Positions 1-6,518 are shown, counted from the first letter of the stretch. The stretch is DNA of 8,739 nt from an uncultured Chloroflexota bacterium (GCA_937864975.1 CALMDI010000059.1:1-8739), one strand, 5' to 3'. Translations and numbers: made by a program. Notes: generated from the letters alone by a model not told the origin.

Positions 1-651
1 GACAGCGAAGGCACTCACGTCCACCCCGTTCGGGATGACCTCGACGTTGAGCGACGGATTGAGCGCCAGAAGCTCGTCCCGGTCTCGCGCCGAAACGACG
101 ACGGTGCGGCGGTAGGGCGCGAACATGAAGCGCTCAAACACCCGCGCGACACGCCATTGCAGATTGAGTGAAAGGCGACGGGGGAGGGGCATAATCCCCG
201 CCTCTACCATCCGCCGCAGGTACAGGCTGTAGCTCTCGTAAGGCGTGATGACCGCCGGCAGACCGCCAAGAGCGTGAAAATACTCGTACACCTGCACGCC
301 GCCGAAGACGTGCGCCACGTCGTAGTCGCGCGCGATCAAACGCCGCTGGATCGCCGCCCAGAATTCCGGCGACCCGGAGTCCTGGGCGCGGCGCGGAAAG
401 CGCGTCGATGGCAGCGCCAACCGCCGCGCATACGCCAGCGGCGAGCGTTTCGGTTCGGAGTGAAGCTCGACGTGATCGAAATAGGCTTCGTAAAAACGGA
501 TTTCGTTCCAGTCCTCGACGCGATTGACGAACGCCAGCAGGTCAATCGTATGCCCGCGGGTGGAAAGCTCCCGCGCCAGGTGATAGACAATCAGGCGGTC
601 GCCCAGATGCAGCGGGTACGGCGGGCAGCGCGAGACGAGGAGGATATTCAT
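1..651 (-). CDS. Glycosyltransferase, GT4-type (GT-B fold), N-terminal part, cut by window edge
   Basis: The reverse strand reads 217 open codons from an ATG at 651 to the window edge without a stop, so the C-terminal part lies outside. The protein starts MNILLVSRCPPYPLHLGDR, the first beta strand and glycine-containing loop of GT-B glycosyltransferases of the xPYPxxxGDR type. Residues 205-211 are VIPNGVD, the family-4 motif at the junction of the two Rossmann domains, preceded by VVVSARDRDELL, the usual acceptor-domain end. Family members transfer a sugar from a nucleotide-sugar to a glycan or lipid at the cytoplasmic face of the membrane. The donor-binding EX7E half is not visible, so substrate cannot be judged. 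No clear Shine-Dalgarno precedes the ATG, but the N-terminus begins exactly where the family usually begins. Neighbours give no polysaccharide locus on this side. Confidence 0.85.
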   Translation of the reverse strand, partial: MNILLVSRCPPYPLHLGDRLIVYHLARELSTRGHTIDLLAFVNRVEDWNEIRFYEAYFDHVELHSEPKRSPLAYARRLALPSTRFPRRAQDSGSPEFWAAIQRRLIARDYDVAHVFGGVQVYEYFHALGGLPAVITPYESYSLYLRRMVEAGIMPLPRRLSLNLQWRVARVFERFMFAPYRRTVVVSARDRDELLALNPSLNVEVIPNGVDVSAFAV

Positions 652-663
652 AGCAGAAACTTA

Positions 664-690
664 ACGCAAAGCCGCCCGGACGCAAAGGCG
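664..690 (+). repeat. Short direct repeat ACGCAAAGSCG, two copies
   Basis: ACGCAAAG followed by CCG at 664-674 and by GCG at 680-690 form an 11-base direct repeat with one difference and a 5-base spacer. It sits just upstream of the glycosyltransferase start. It looks like a fragment of a dispersed purine-rich intergenic repeat, but it is short and could also bind a protein. Confidence 0.35.
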
Positions 691-730
691 AAAGGGAATC
701 GGAAGTGGGAAAAGATAAGGAGATGGCATG

Positions 731-756
731 GTAGGAGCGACCGGCTCGGTCGCCCC
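731..756 (+). repeat. Palindromic intergenic repeat, GTAGGRGCG type (copy 1)
   Basis: GCGACCG at 737-743 pairs perfectly with CGGTCGC at 747-753 across a 3-base GCT loop. The palindrome is preceded by GTAGGA and followed by CCC. The same edges, GTAGGGGCG and CGCCC, bound a second palindrome with a different core on the other strand at 1396-1419. No T-tract follows, so it is a poor intrinsic terminator. It is better read as a member of a dispersed palindromic repeat family. Confidence 0.5.
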
Positions 757-840
757 ATTGACGGAAGATCATCCTTTACCCACTTTATTGCCCCCTATCT
801 CTCCATCGAAAGTCGGAGCAGAAAATCGTCCAGACGCCGG

Positions 841-869
841 TTCAACGTTCAGGGCATGTACTCGATAAT
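841..869 (+). promoter_or_regulatory. Candidate sigma-70-type promoter for the DUF3592-like gene
   Basis: TTCAAC at 841-846 and GATAAT at 864-869 are separated by exactly 17 bases. The -10 box matches TATAAT at five of six positions and the -35 box is weak. The predicted start near 876 leaves a leader of about 25 bases containing the AGGAG ribosome site at 891-895. Confidence 0.4.
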
Positions 870-901
870 GGGGTTATTCGACGAGCAGCAAGGAGTGTGC
901 C

Positions 902-1288
902 ATGTTGGACAATCTTCTCGTGATCGGAATGCTCAGCATCACCCTTGCCCTGCTGATCGGTGCGGTCGTGTGGTCGGTCGGTTCCGCGCTGCTCGCGTAC
1001 CGCGTCGAGCGGCGGCTGAATGCCGAGGGCGCAACCGCCGAAGCGCAGGTGGTCGAACGCCACGTCCGCTACAACCGGGAAATGCCGGAATACTTCGTGA
1101 CCTATCGTTTTCAGGCAGAGACGCCCGATGGTAAAAGTGTGGATGTGACCCGCGACGCGAACGTATGGCTGACACAGTATGACCGCCTGTCGGAAGGGAC
1201 GCGGGTCTGCGTCGATTATCTGCCGTCGAACCCCGAAGTCACCCGGTTTACGAAGTGCGATACACCTCTGGCGCTTCAAATCGTCTAA
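902..1288 (+). CDS. Small single-pass membrane protein, DUF3592-like
   Basis: This 128-residue protein has an N-terminal hydrophobic helix at about residues 5-32 (LLVIGMLSITLALLIGAVVW and on), then a basic RVERR stretch and a soluble tail. The tail has the pattern of DUF3592 proteins: a strand EAQVVERHVRY, then YFVTYRF (64-70), a DG turn (PDGKS) and a closing VCVDYLPSNPEVTR (102-115), where V-x-V-x-Y-x-P-x-NP is characteristic. The function of this family is unknown and it is usually membrane-bound. The ATG at 902 is preceded by AGGAG with a 6-base gap and a promoter-like pair upstream, so the start is well supported. It stands alone between divergent and convergent neighbours and is followed directly by a long hairpin repeat that may end its transcript. 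The family assignment is from memory of the motif, not a search. Confidence 0.8.
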   Translation: MLDNLLVIGMLSITLALLIGAVVWSVGSALLAYRVERRLNAEGATAEAQVVERHVRYNREMPEYFVTYRFQAETPDGKSVDVTRDANVWLTQYDRLSEGTRVCVDYLPSNPEVTRFTKCDTPLALQIV

Positions 1289-1305
1289 AGCAGTCCGAAA
1301 CCTCC

Positions 1306-1380
1306 TGAACCCCGCAGAACACGGAAAACCCGGAGACGTTGCTCAATTTCCTCCGGGTTGTCCGTGCCCTCGGGGGTTCA
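1306..1380. repeat. Long imperfect hairpin repeat after the DUF3592-like gene
   Basis: Three nested arms pair: TGAACCCC (1306-1313) with GGGGTTCA (1373-1380); CACGGA (1320-1325) with TCCGTG (1361-1366); and AACCCGGAG (1327-1335) with CTCCGGGTT (1351-1359). One 6x6 internal loop, one mismatch and a 15-base apical loop give 23 pairs in 75 bases. It starts 17 bases after the stop of the preceding gene. No T-run follows on either strand, so it may be a transcript 3'-end stabiliser, a weak terminator or a dispersed palindromic element. Confidence 0.6.
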
Positions 1381-1395
1381 ATGGGTGAAACCAAA

Positions 1396-1419
1396 GGGCG
1401 CACGGCTGTGCGCCCCTAC
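1396..1419 (-). repeat. Palindromic intergenic repeat, GTAGGRGCG type (copy 2)
   Basis: GGGCGCAC at 1396-1403 and GTGCGCCC at 1408-1415 form a perfect 8-bp stem with a 4-base loop, followed by CTAC. Read on the minus strand it begins GTAGGGGCG and ends CGCCC, the same edges as the palindrome at 731-756, while the core differs. It lies between the convergent DUF3592-like and MocR genes, where it could act as a bidirectional transcription barrier. Confidence 0.55.
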
Positions 1420-1476
1420 TGTGTTGATCTGTGCTAAGTCTTTACCTTCGTTTGGCTGAAAACCGAAAGCTGACCG

Positions 1477-2988
1477 CTACAAAATCGGCTCTTTCGTCAT
1501 GTCCGCGTAATCGCAGGCAAGCTCGCGCCACGCGCGCCCAAGCCGCTTGAAGCCTTCCTCGATGTCGGCGGGCTTCTGCGCGGCGTAATTCATCCGCAGG
1601 CGAAAGCTGCCGCCGGAGCCGTTCCCATAGAACACGTTGCCAATCGCATAGGCTACGCCCATCTGAATTGCCGAGACGTAAAGCTCCGCGGCGGTGGGTC
1701 CGGTCTTGGGAAGCTCCACCCACAGATACAGCCCGCCCTGCGGTGTGTTCCAGCGCGCGCCCGGCGGCAGATGCTTATTGGCACACTCCAGCGCCACGTC
1801 GCGGCGGCGGCGAAGCTCGCGGTTGTTCCGTTCAAGCTGCTTCGCCAGAACCCCGCGTTCCAGCATCAGGTGAATGGCGCGCTGGTTCAAGCCCGGCGTG
1901 GAGATATCCGCCGCCTGCTTCACGCGCAGCAGCCGCTCGTAATGCGTGCTGTCGACGATGATGTAGCCAATCCGCATACCCGGCAGGAGCGTTTTGGTGA
2001 AGCCGCTCGCGTGAATGACGATCCCTTTTTCGTCCAGCGCTTTCAGCGGTGGCAGCCCTTCGCCCTCGAAGCGAAACTCGTTGTAGACACCATCTTCCAG
2101 AATCGGGACGTTGTACTCGCTGGCAAGATTCAACAACTGGCGGCGGCGGTGCATCGGCATCACGCGACCGGTCGGGTTCTGGAACGTCGGCATGACGTAG
2201 ATCAGCCGGGGGCGATTGTCGAGAATGTAGTTTTCGAGCATATCGAGGCGGATACCGTCGTCGTCCATGTCGATGCCATGAAGCTGCACGCGCCGTATCC
2301 GGGCAATGTCGATCATGCCGAGATAGGTCGGGGTTTCCGTGACCAGCACGTCCCCTTCCGAGAGCACCGCCTGCACCACCAGATCAATCGCCTGCTGCGT
2401 GCCGCCGGTAATCAACACCTGATCGGGATTGCAGTGGATGCCGAGCGCGCTGACGTAATCGCGTACGCTGGCGCGCAGAGGATAAAATCCTTCGGGGACT
2501 TCGTAAGTCAGCGCTTTCGAGCCGTCCCGATCCAGCACGGTGTTAATCGCGTCGCGCAGGTGACTGACCGGCATGAACTCAATCGGCGGCGCGCCGTGAC
2601 TGAAATTGATGACCCCCGGTTTGCGCGCCAGGCGCAGCATCTCGCGCAGCGAGCGATCCGGCGACGTGGGCAGTTCGGTTGTCGCTGGGTGCATCGCGTG
2701 CGTCCCGTTGGTCGACACCGCTGACGCTTCGCGGTCGCCCGCGACGAACGTGCCGCGCCCGGCGTGCGCGCTTAAAAAGCCCTCCGCGCGCAGCTCGGCG
2801 TAGGCGTTAACCACGCTAATCCGGCTGATATTCAATTGGCGTGCGAGGTCGCGGCTGGCTGGCAGGCGCGTGCCCGCGGGCAGCCCGCCGCCCTCGATCT
2901 GCGTGCGGACGTGCCGGATCAACTGCCGGTAGATCGGCTCTTCGCTGTCACGGTCAATCGGAACGGTAAAAGCAGGCGTACTGAGCAT
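1477..2988 (-). CDS. MocR-type transcriptional regulator (GntR wHTH fused to PLP aminotransferase fold)
   Basis: This is a 503-residue protein, usual for the MocR/PdxR family. Residues about 10-85 form a GntR winged helix (EEPIYRQLIRHVRTQI, LPASRDLARQLNISRISV, ELRAEGFLSAHAGRGTFV). Residues about 110-500 form a fold-type I aminotransferase domain: GGTQQAIDLV (196-205), NPTG (271-274), Asp299 and Tyr302 in LEDGVYNEF, the Schiff-base Lys332 in GFTKTLLPGMRIGY, and the carboxylate-binding Arg465 in RLRMNY. All PLP residues are present, so it should bind PLP and probably an amino acid or amine effector. Asp-x-x-Tyr spacing is more like LysN-type aminotransferases than GabR. An ATG at 2988 with AGGAG 7 bases upstream is preferred over the adjacent TTG at 2991, which would leave only 4. 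No PLP-synthesis or amino-acid gene is adjacent, so its target is unclear. The divergent HEAT membrane gene and self-control are candidates. Confidence 0.93.
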   Translation of the reverse strand: MLSTPAFTVPIDRDSEEPIYRQLIRHVRTQIEGGGLPAGTRLPASRDLARQLNISRISVVNAYAELRAEGFLSAHAGRGTFVAGDREASAVSTNGTHAMHPATTELPTSPDRSLREMLRLARKPGVINFSHGAPPIEFMPVSHLRDAINTVLDRDGSKALTYEVPEGFYPLRASVRDYVSALGIHCNPDQVLITGGTQQAIDLVVQAVLSEGDVLVTETPTYLGMIDIARIRRVQLHGIDMDDDGIRLDMLENYILDNRPRLIYVMPTFQNPTGRVMPMHRRRQLLNLASEYNVPILEDGVYNEFRFEGEGLPPLKALDEKGIVIHASGFTKTLLPGMRIGYIIVDSTHYERLLRVKQAADISTPGLNQRAIHLMLERGVLAKQLERNNRELRRRRDVALECANKHLPPGARWNTPQGGLYLWVELPKTGPTAAELYVSAIQMGVAYAIGNVFYGNGSGGSFRLRMNYAAQKPADIEEGFKRLGRAWRELACDYADMTKEPIL

Positions 2989-3057
2989 CAATGGACTCCT
3001 ACCGCTGGCAGCTTTGGGAAAGCTTGGCGTGGAACCTACGTATCATCAACCATACCA

Positions 3058-3063
3058 ATTGTA
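3058..3063 (-). promoter_or_regulatory. Possible -10 box for the MocR gene
   Basis: On the minus strand TACAAT (five of six matches to TATAAT) lies about 70 bases upstream of the MocR ATG. No convincing -35 sits at 16-18 bases. It is in the 200-bp region shared with the divergent HEAT gene. On the plus strand the region offers TATGAT at 3146-3151 as a weak -10 for that gene. MocR proteins typically bind direct repeats in such a region, but I see no clear pair. Confidence 0.25.
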
Positions 3064-3188
3064 CGCCGTTTATGTCCAAATGAGTCCATGTTGCCTATCC
3101 GTTTTCTTGCGAAAAAGCCTAACTTTTCCCGCGCGCCACTGACGGTATGATGAAGGAAGGTCTTTCATCTAGCGCAGTGGAGCCATCA

Positions 3189-4532
3189 ATGGCGGATTTC
3201 CACGAAACAGCCCGTATCAAAATCAAAGAGCTTTCCGCGAAGAAGCCCGCCGTTCGCCGCGCTGCCGCCTATTACCTCGGCGAAGCGGGCGTGGACGAGG
3301 CGATCACCAAGCTCGTCAACGTCTATAAGAGCGATCCCGACGCCAGCGTCCGTAAGGCGGCAGAGTACGCCCTTGGCATGTTCAAAGCGGTCGAGGAAGC
3401 GCTGGCGCGCGGCGACGAAGAAACGGTCGTCACAAATTTGCGGCGTGTGGTCGACGAAGGCAAGCTCGGCAAGCGCCTGTCCATACCCACGCGCAGGCTC
3501 GCGCGCATCGAAGGAGCGCTCGGCGTCCTGTTCGCCGCGCTGGTGATCCTGAATTTCGTTCTTCCCGGTCTATCGACGCCGGGGGCTGTGCGCGGCGGGA
3601 ACAGCGTCGAAGAAGCCGTCAGCCGTGAGACGGTCGCGGCGCAGATGCGCCTGCTCTATGACGGCGTTCGCAACGACGCGACGACCCTTCAAACCCAATT
3701 TCAGCGGGTTCTGGGCGGCGCGTCGCTCGATTGCTCCGCCTTCTTCAACGAGCCGTCGAGCTACGTTCTGCCGCCGTCGGCGCAGGTAGACTTCCCCGAT
3801 CTGGTCGCGGCGGTCGAAATCCTGAACGCGGCGCGCGGCGGCGTGGCGGCGGTGAAAACGCGCTTCGATCAGGCGTGTTTTGAAGATCAGGCGGTGACCA
3901 GCGACGAAGTGGGCGAAATCCTCGCCCCGCTCGTCGAAGCCATGCGCCTGCTGCCGGTGGTCGAATCGACGCTGTTGACCGTGACGGAAGCGCCGTCGGA
4001 ACAGCCCGCCCCGCAGGCGACGACGACCTCCGCGCCGGAGCCAACCGCAGAGCCGCCGACTCTGGAGCCACCGACTGTGGAACCGACCGCGATCGCTGCC
4101 AGCCCGCTGCCGCCAACGGCGACTCCCGCGCCGATCAACGTGATCGACGTGCGCGGGCATCTCGCGCCGCTGTACGGCATTATCGATAACGTCAGCGCGC
4201 CGCGCGGCGCGCTCGGCTTGCTCCACCAGTATTGGACGGATGCGGCGCGCGCGGGCGCGACCGACGCCTGCGACGACCCGACGCCGGAGATTCCCGACAG
4301 CTACGTCTTACCGCCGACCGATGCCGCCGCGTCTGCCGAACTGGCGCAAGCCGTCGAGCAGGTGAATTTCGGGCTTGACCGCGTGCGGCAGGGCTGGACA
4401 CTGTTCCGCAGCGCCTGCGACGGCAACGCGCTCTATCAGAATTCACCGACCGGCTTGCAGGCAGCGAACGAAGCCACGAGCGCCTTCCGCAACGCGGATA
4501 GCCTGCTGGTGGTGGTGCGTAACGGGGCGTAA
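3189..4532 (+). CDS. HEAT-repeat single-pass membrane protein with two copies of a Cys-paired extracellular helical domain
   Basis: This 447-residue protein is not recognised as a named family. Residues about 17-72 are two HEAT-like helical repeats (VRRAAAYYLGEAGVDEAI and VRKAAEYALGMFKAVEEAL). A basic stretch (GKRLSIPTRRLAR) precedes one membrane helix at about 107-128, so the N-terminus should be cytoplasmic and the rest outside. The external part holds two related helical domains, about 145-265 and 318-445, each with SYVLPP. Copy 1 has C182, Y192, N213 and C230; copy 2 has C361, Y372, N393 and C410. A Thr/Pro/Glu-rich linker (about 265-316) joins them. The same domain occurs in the convergent gene. 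The ATG at 3189 follows TGGAG at 6 bases. An upstream in-frame ATG at 3147 has no ribosome site, would add 14 unlikely residues and overlaps a -10-like TATGAT. A role in coupling an outside signal or partner to a cytoplasmic HEAT scaffold is inference. Confidence 0.88.
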   Translation: MADFHETARIKIKELSAKKPAVRRAAAYYLGEAGVDEAITKLVNVYKSDPDASVRKAAEYALGMFKAVEEALARGDEETVVTNLRRVVDEGKLGKRLSIPTRRLARIEGALGVLFAALVILNFVLPGLSTPGAVRGGNSVEEAVSRETVAAQMRLLYDGVRNDATTLQTQFQRVLGGASLDCSAFFNEPSSYVLPPSAQVDFPDLVAAVEILNAARGGVAAVKTRFDQACFEDQAVTSDEVGEILAPLVEAMRLLPVVESTLLTVTEAPSEQPAPQATTTSAPEPTAEPPTLEPPTVEPTAIAASPLPPTATPAPINVIDVRGHLAPLYGIIDNVSAPRGALGLLHQYWTDAARAGATDACDDPTPEIPDSYVLPPTDAAASAELAQAVEQVNFGLDRVRQGWTLFRSACDGNALYQNSPTGLQAANEATSAFRNADSLLVVVRNGA

Positions 4533-4545
4533 GGCAAAGGTAGTC

Positions 4546-4602
4546 AACCCCTCACCCCCTTGCCCCTCTCCCCTTGTGGAAGAGGGACAGGGGTGAGGGG
4601 TT
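4546..4602. terminator. Long inverted repeat between convergent genes, probable bidirectional terminator
   Basis: AACCCCTCACCCC (4546-4558) pairs perfectly with GGGGTGAGGGGTT (4590-4602), and CCCTCT (4564-4569) with AGAGGG (4581-4586) inside it. It lies 13 bases after one stop codon and 3 bases before the other (minus-strand TAA at 4606-4608). A CCCCTCACCCC arm of this kind is common in dispersed intergenic repeats. Its position suggests it stops or stabilises both transcripts. There is no long T-tract. Confidence 0.6.
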
Positions 4603-4605
4603 CCA

Positions 4606-6342
4606 TTACGTACACCCCTGCTCCTCGCACGGGATCATGTCGTTGTCCGGGTCGAGCGTGAAGTTCCCCGCCGCCAGACACGCCGCCGCCTGCTCGCACG
4701 TCAATTGGTTGCAAGTCAGGTTCAAGCCGGGACAGAAGACCACGTCCGGCACCAACTGCGGTACGGGCGTCGATACGCCCGGCGTGACGCCTACCCCCGG
4801 CGTCATCACGAAGCCCGGCGTTGGGAAGGCGGTGCTGACGCCCAGAATAGGCGTCACGTCGTAGCCCGTGGCAGGCTGCCCGGTCGCCAAGTCGATGGCT
4901 TGCGCCGGATCAGCGGTCGCGCCCACCGGATTGACGAGAACGGCGAAATCGCCAAACGGCGGCTCGGCGCGCGTCTGGAACTGCCCGCCAACGTCACTGA
5001 CGATGAGCAGATAGCGTCCCGTCGCCGGAGCCGTCAGCACCATCTGCACCGGCACGCGCTGCACGGAGCCGGTCTGCACCGCGAGGAAGTTCGTCGGATT
5101 GTCGAAGGGGCTGACCGCCATGAACAGACTCGTATTGCCGGTCAGCGTGACCGCCGAAATCGTCAGCGATTGCCCCTGCGTGGCGTCGAAGCAGTAACCG
5201 GTCAGCGTGTCATCCGGCGTGAAGTGATCGACGTAAATGCGTCCAAGCTGGAGCAGCTTGAGAATGTCGAATGCCGTGTCGAACACGAACAGGCATTCGT
5301 CGGGACCCACCCCCTCGTCCGGCGGAATCAATTCGGTCAGGCGGCGACGCAGCTCCGCGAACTGCACGTCGGCACGATTGACCATGTCCAACGCCTGCCG
5401 CACGATTGCTTCCTCGACCGAGCCGCGCGAGCACAGGTCGATGAACAGGTCAATTGCCCCGCGCACGTTCGCCATCGCGTCGTTGAACTGCAATTGAACA
5501 GGATTGAGCGTGTCGAAAAACACCGCCAGCAGCGGGTTGGGCACATTGTAGCCGGTCGGGCGCGCCGGGAAACTGCCGCAGGTGGGCTGCCCGCCGATGG
5601 CAACGTTCGTCCACAGCCCGCGAATCGCGTCGAGCGAGGGCTGCGCGAGATTGATCCGGTCGCGCAGCAGGCGCAGCGTGCCCAGGTAATCCTCCGCCGT
5701 CGCGTTCGACATGGGCGGCGCTTCCGCCACGATTCCGTCAACCGGAAGCTGGTTGACGTCGACCGCGCCCTGAATCACGACCTCTTGCGCCGTCACCCAT
5801 CCGAGCGTGCCGAGATAATTGACCTGAAACCAGGAATTGTTGACCGTGCGACCGAGCAGCGGAAAGACCGTCCGGCGCGGCGCGTTGGCGAGAATGGGGT
5901 AGGCGCGGCTCGGACCAGCGCGCACGCGCACGCCGTTATCCGGCAGTTCGCCCTGCACGGGGCTGGTCGCGCTCGATAGACCGGCGCGCGGGCTTTCAAA
6001 GCCTCCGTACGGCATGGTGCGGGGGTCGCGCACCGGCAGGCTGTTCACGTCGCCCGCCAGCACCGTCAGCACGGCGAGACCGATCCAGCCTTCCTCGCCG
6101 TTGAAGCTCACCCTGACCCACTCGTTATCCGGGCTGCGCGCCAGCGCGTCGGCGGTATAGCCCGCGTTGACGAACCCGATCACTTCCGCGCCGAGCGCCG
6201 GGATCAGGCGCACATTCACGCCGTCCCGGTTGACGAGCACCGTCACGCCGCTTGTCGTCGGCAACTGCTGCGCGAAGGCGACGCCGACGGACAGGCACAA
6301 TATCGCGAGCACGAACGTGAGCCAAAAGGCAGGACGGCGCAT
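4606..6342 (-). CDS. Secreted mosaic protein: SH3b-SH3b, Cys-paired helical domain, PPC-like, Excalibur-like
   Basis: This is a 578-residue exported protein. Residues 1-24 are a signal peptide (MRRPAFWLTFVLAILCLSVG, cleavage near AFA-Q). Two bacterial SH3 domains follow at about 32-96 (GVNVRLIPALG to GWIGLAVL) and 135-190 (GVRVRAGPSRAYPIL to GWVTAQEV); such domains often bind cell-wall peptides. Residues about 215-335 are a helical domain with C255, Y265, N287 and C304, matching two domains of the convergent gene. Residues about 365-470 look like a PPC beta domain (HFTPDDTLTGYCFDATQGQS to TGRYLLIVSD). A TPGV-rich linker (about 505-527) leads to a Cys-rich end with DPDNDMIPCEE (564-574), the calcium-loop pattern of Excalibur domains. 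The ATG at 6342 has GGAGG 5 bases upstream and sits just downstream of a TATACT box. A longer reading to 6408 would start before that promoter and bury the signal peptide. No catalytic motif is seen, so it is probably adhesive or scaffolding. Confidence 0.9.
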   Translation of the reverse strand: MRRPAFWLTFVLAILCLSVGVAFAQQLPTTSGVTVLVNRDGVNVRLIPALGAEVIGFVNAGYTADALARSPDNEWVRVSFNGEEGWIGLAVLTVLAGDVNSLPVRDPRTMPYGGFESPRAGLSSATSPVQGELPDNGVRVRAGPSRAYPILANAPRRTVFPLLGRTVNNSWFQVNYLGTLGWVTAQEVVIQGAVDVNQLPVDGIVAEAPPMSNATAEDYLGTLRLLRDRINLAQPSLDAIRGLWTNVAIGGQPTCGSFPARPTGYNVPNPLLAVFFDTLNPVQLQFNDAMANVRGAIDLFIDLCSRGSVEEAIVRQALDMVNRADVQFAELRRRLTELIPPDEGVGPDECLFVFDTAFDILKLLQLGRIYVDHFTPDDTLTGYCFDATQGQSLTISAVTLTGNTSLFMAVSPFDNPTNFLAVQTGSVQRVPVQMVLTAPATGRYLLIVSDVGGQFQTRAEPPFGDFAVLVNPVGATADPAQAIDLATGQPATGYDVTPILGVSTAFPTPGFVMTPGVGVTPGVSTPVPQLVPDVVFCPGLNLTCNQLTCEQAAACLAAGNFTLDPDNDMIPCEEQGCT

Positions 6343-6369
6343 TTCCCCCTCCCGGTGTGGACAACGCTC

Positions 6370-6375
6370 AGTATA
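6370..6375 (-). promoter_or_regulatory. -10 box for the SH3b protein gene
   Basis: TATACT on the minus strand, five of six matches to the consensus, lies 27 bases upstream of the ATG at 6342, giving a leader of about 20 bases with the GGAGG site. No good -35 is visible at 17 bases; a TTGCTA at a 21-base spacing is the nearest. The divergent gene uses the same TATACTGA sequence on the other strand. Confidence 0.45.
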
Positions 6376-6445
6376 GCGAGATTGCTTTTCACGCGATAGC
6401 AACCTCACAAAGGCGTTCCATTACGAATTAAAAGCGCCGTAGAAA

Positions 6446-6475
6446 TTCAATCGCGCCGCGGGAGTGCGGTATACT
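6446..6475 (+). promoter_or_regulatory. Candidate promoter for the three-repeat secreted protein
   Basis: TTCAAT at 6446-6451 and TATACT at 6470-6475 are 18 bases apart. The -10 box is good and the -35 weak. The expected start near 6482 gives a leader of about 37 bases carrying two ribosome-site-like GGAGG/AGGAG motifs. It shares TATACTGA with the divergent promoter about 100 bases away. Confidence 0.5.
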
Positions 6476-6518
6476 GAAATGTGTTTGGAAATAACCGGAG
6501 GGAACAGGAGTGACGTCC

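Noticed and set aside
274..1134. Plus-strand open frame of 286 codons across the glycosyltransferase gene and into the DUF3592-like gene
   Set aside because: It is Arg-rich, has no domain, lies antisense to a clear GT4 protein and out of frame with a well-supported membrane protein; it is a GC-rich shadow.
1458..1475. GCTGA direct repeat around AAAACCGAAA after the MocR gene, as a terminator
   Set aside because: The copies are direct, not inverted, so no hairpin forms; it is too short to call a repeat family from one instance.
1771..2724. Plus-strand open frame of 317 codons opposite the MocR gene
   Set aside because: Antisense to conserved aminotransferase motifs, His/Arg/Gln-rich composition and no ribosome site; a shadow frame.
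3570..4226. Minus-strand open frame of 218 codons opposite the HEAT membrane gene
   Set aside because: Extremely Arg-rich, no signal or domain, and antisense to the duplicated SYVLPP domain.
4705..5979. Plus-strand open frame of 424 codons opposite the SH3b gene
   Set aside because: Antisense to SH3b, Cys-domain and PPC segments with good motif conservation; Arg/His/Gln-rich shadow.
4600..6425. Identical 11-mer GTTCCATTACG at 4600-4610 and 6415-6425, flanking the SH3b gene like a target duplication
   Set aside because: By simple counting, a window of this size should hold several chance 11-base matches, and no terminal inverted repeats or mobile functions go with it.
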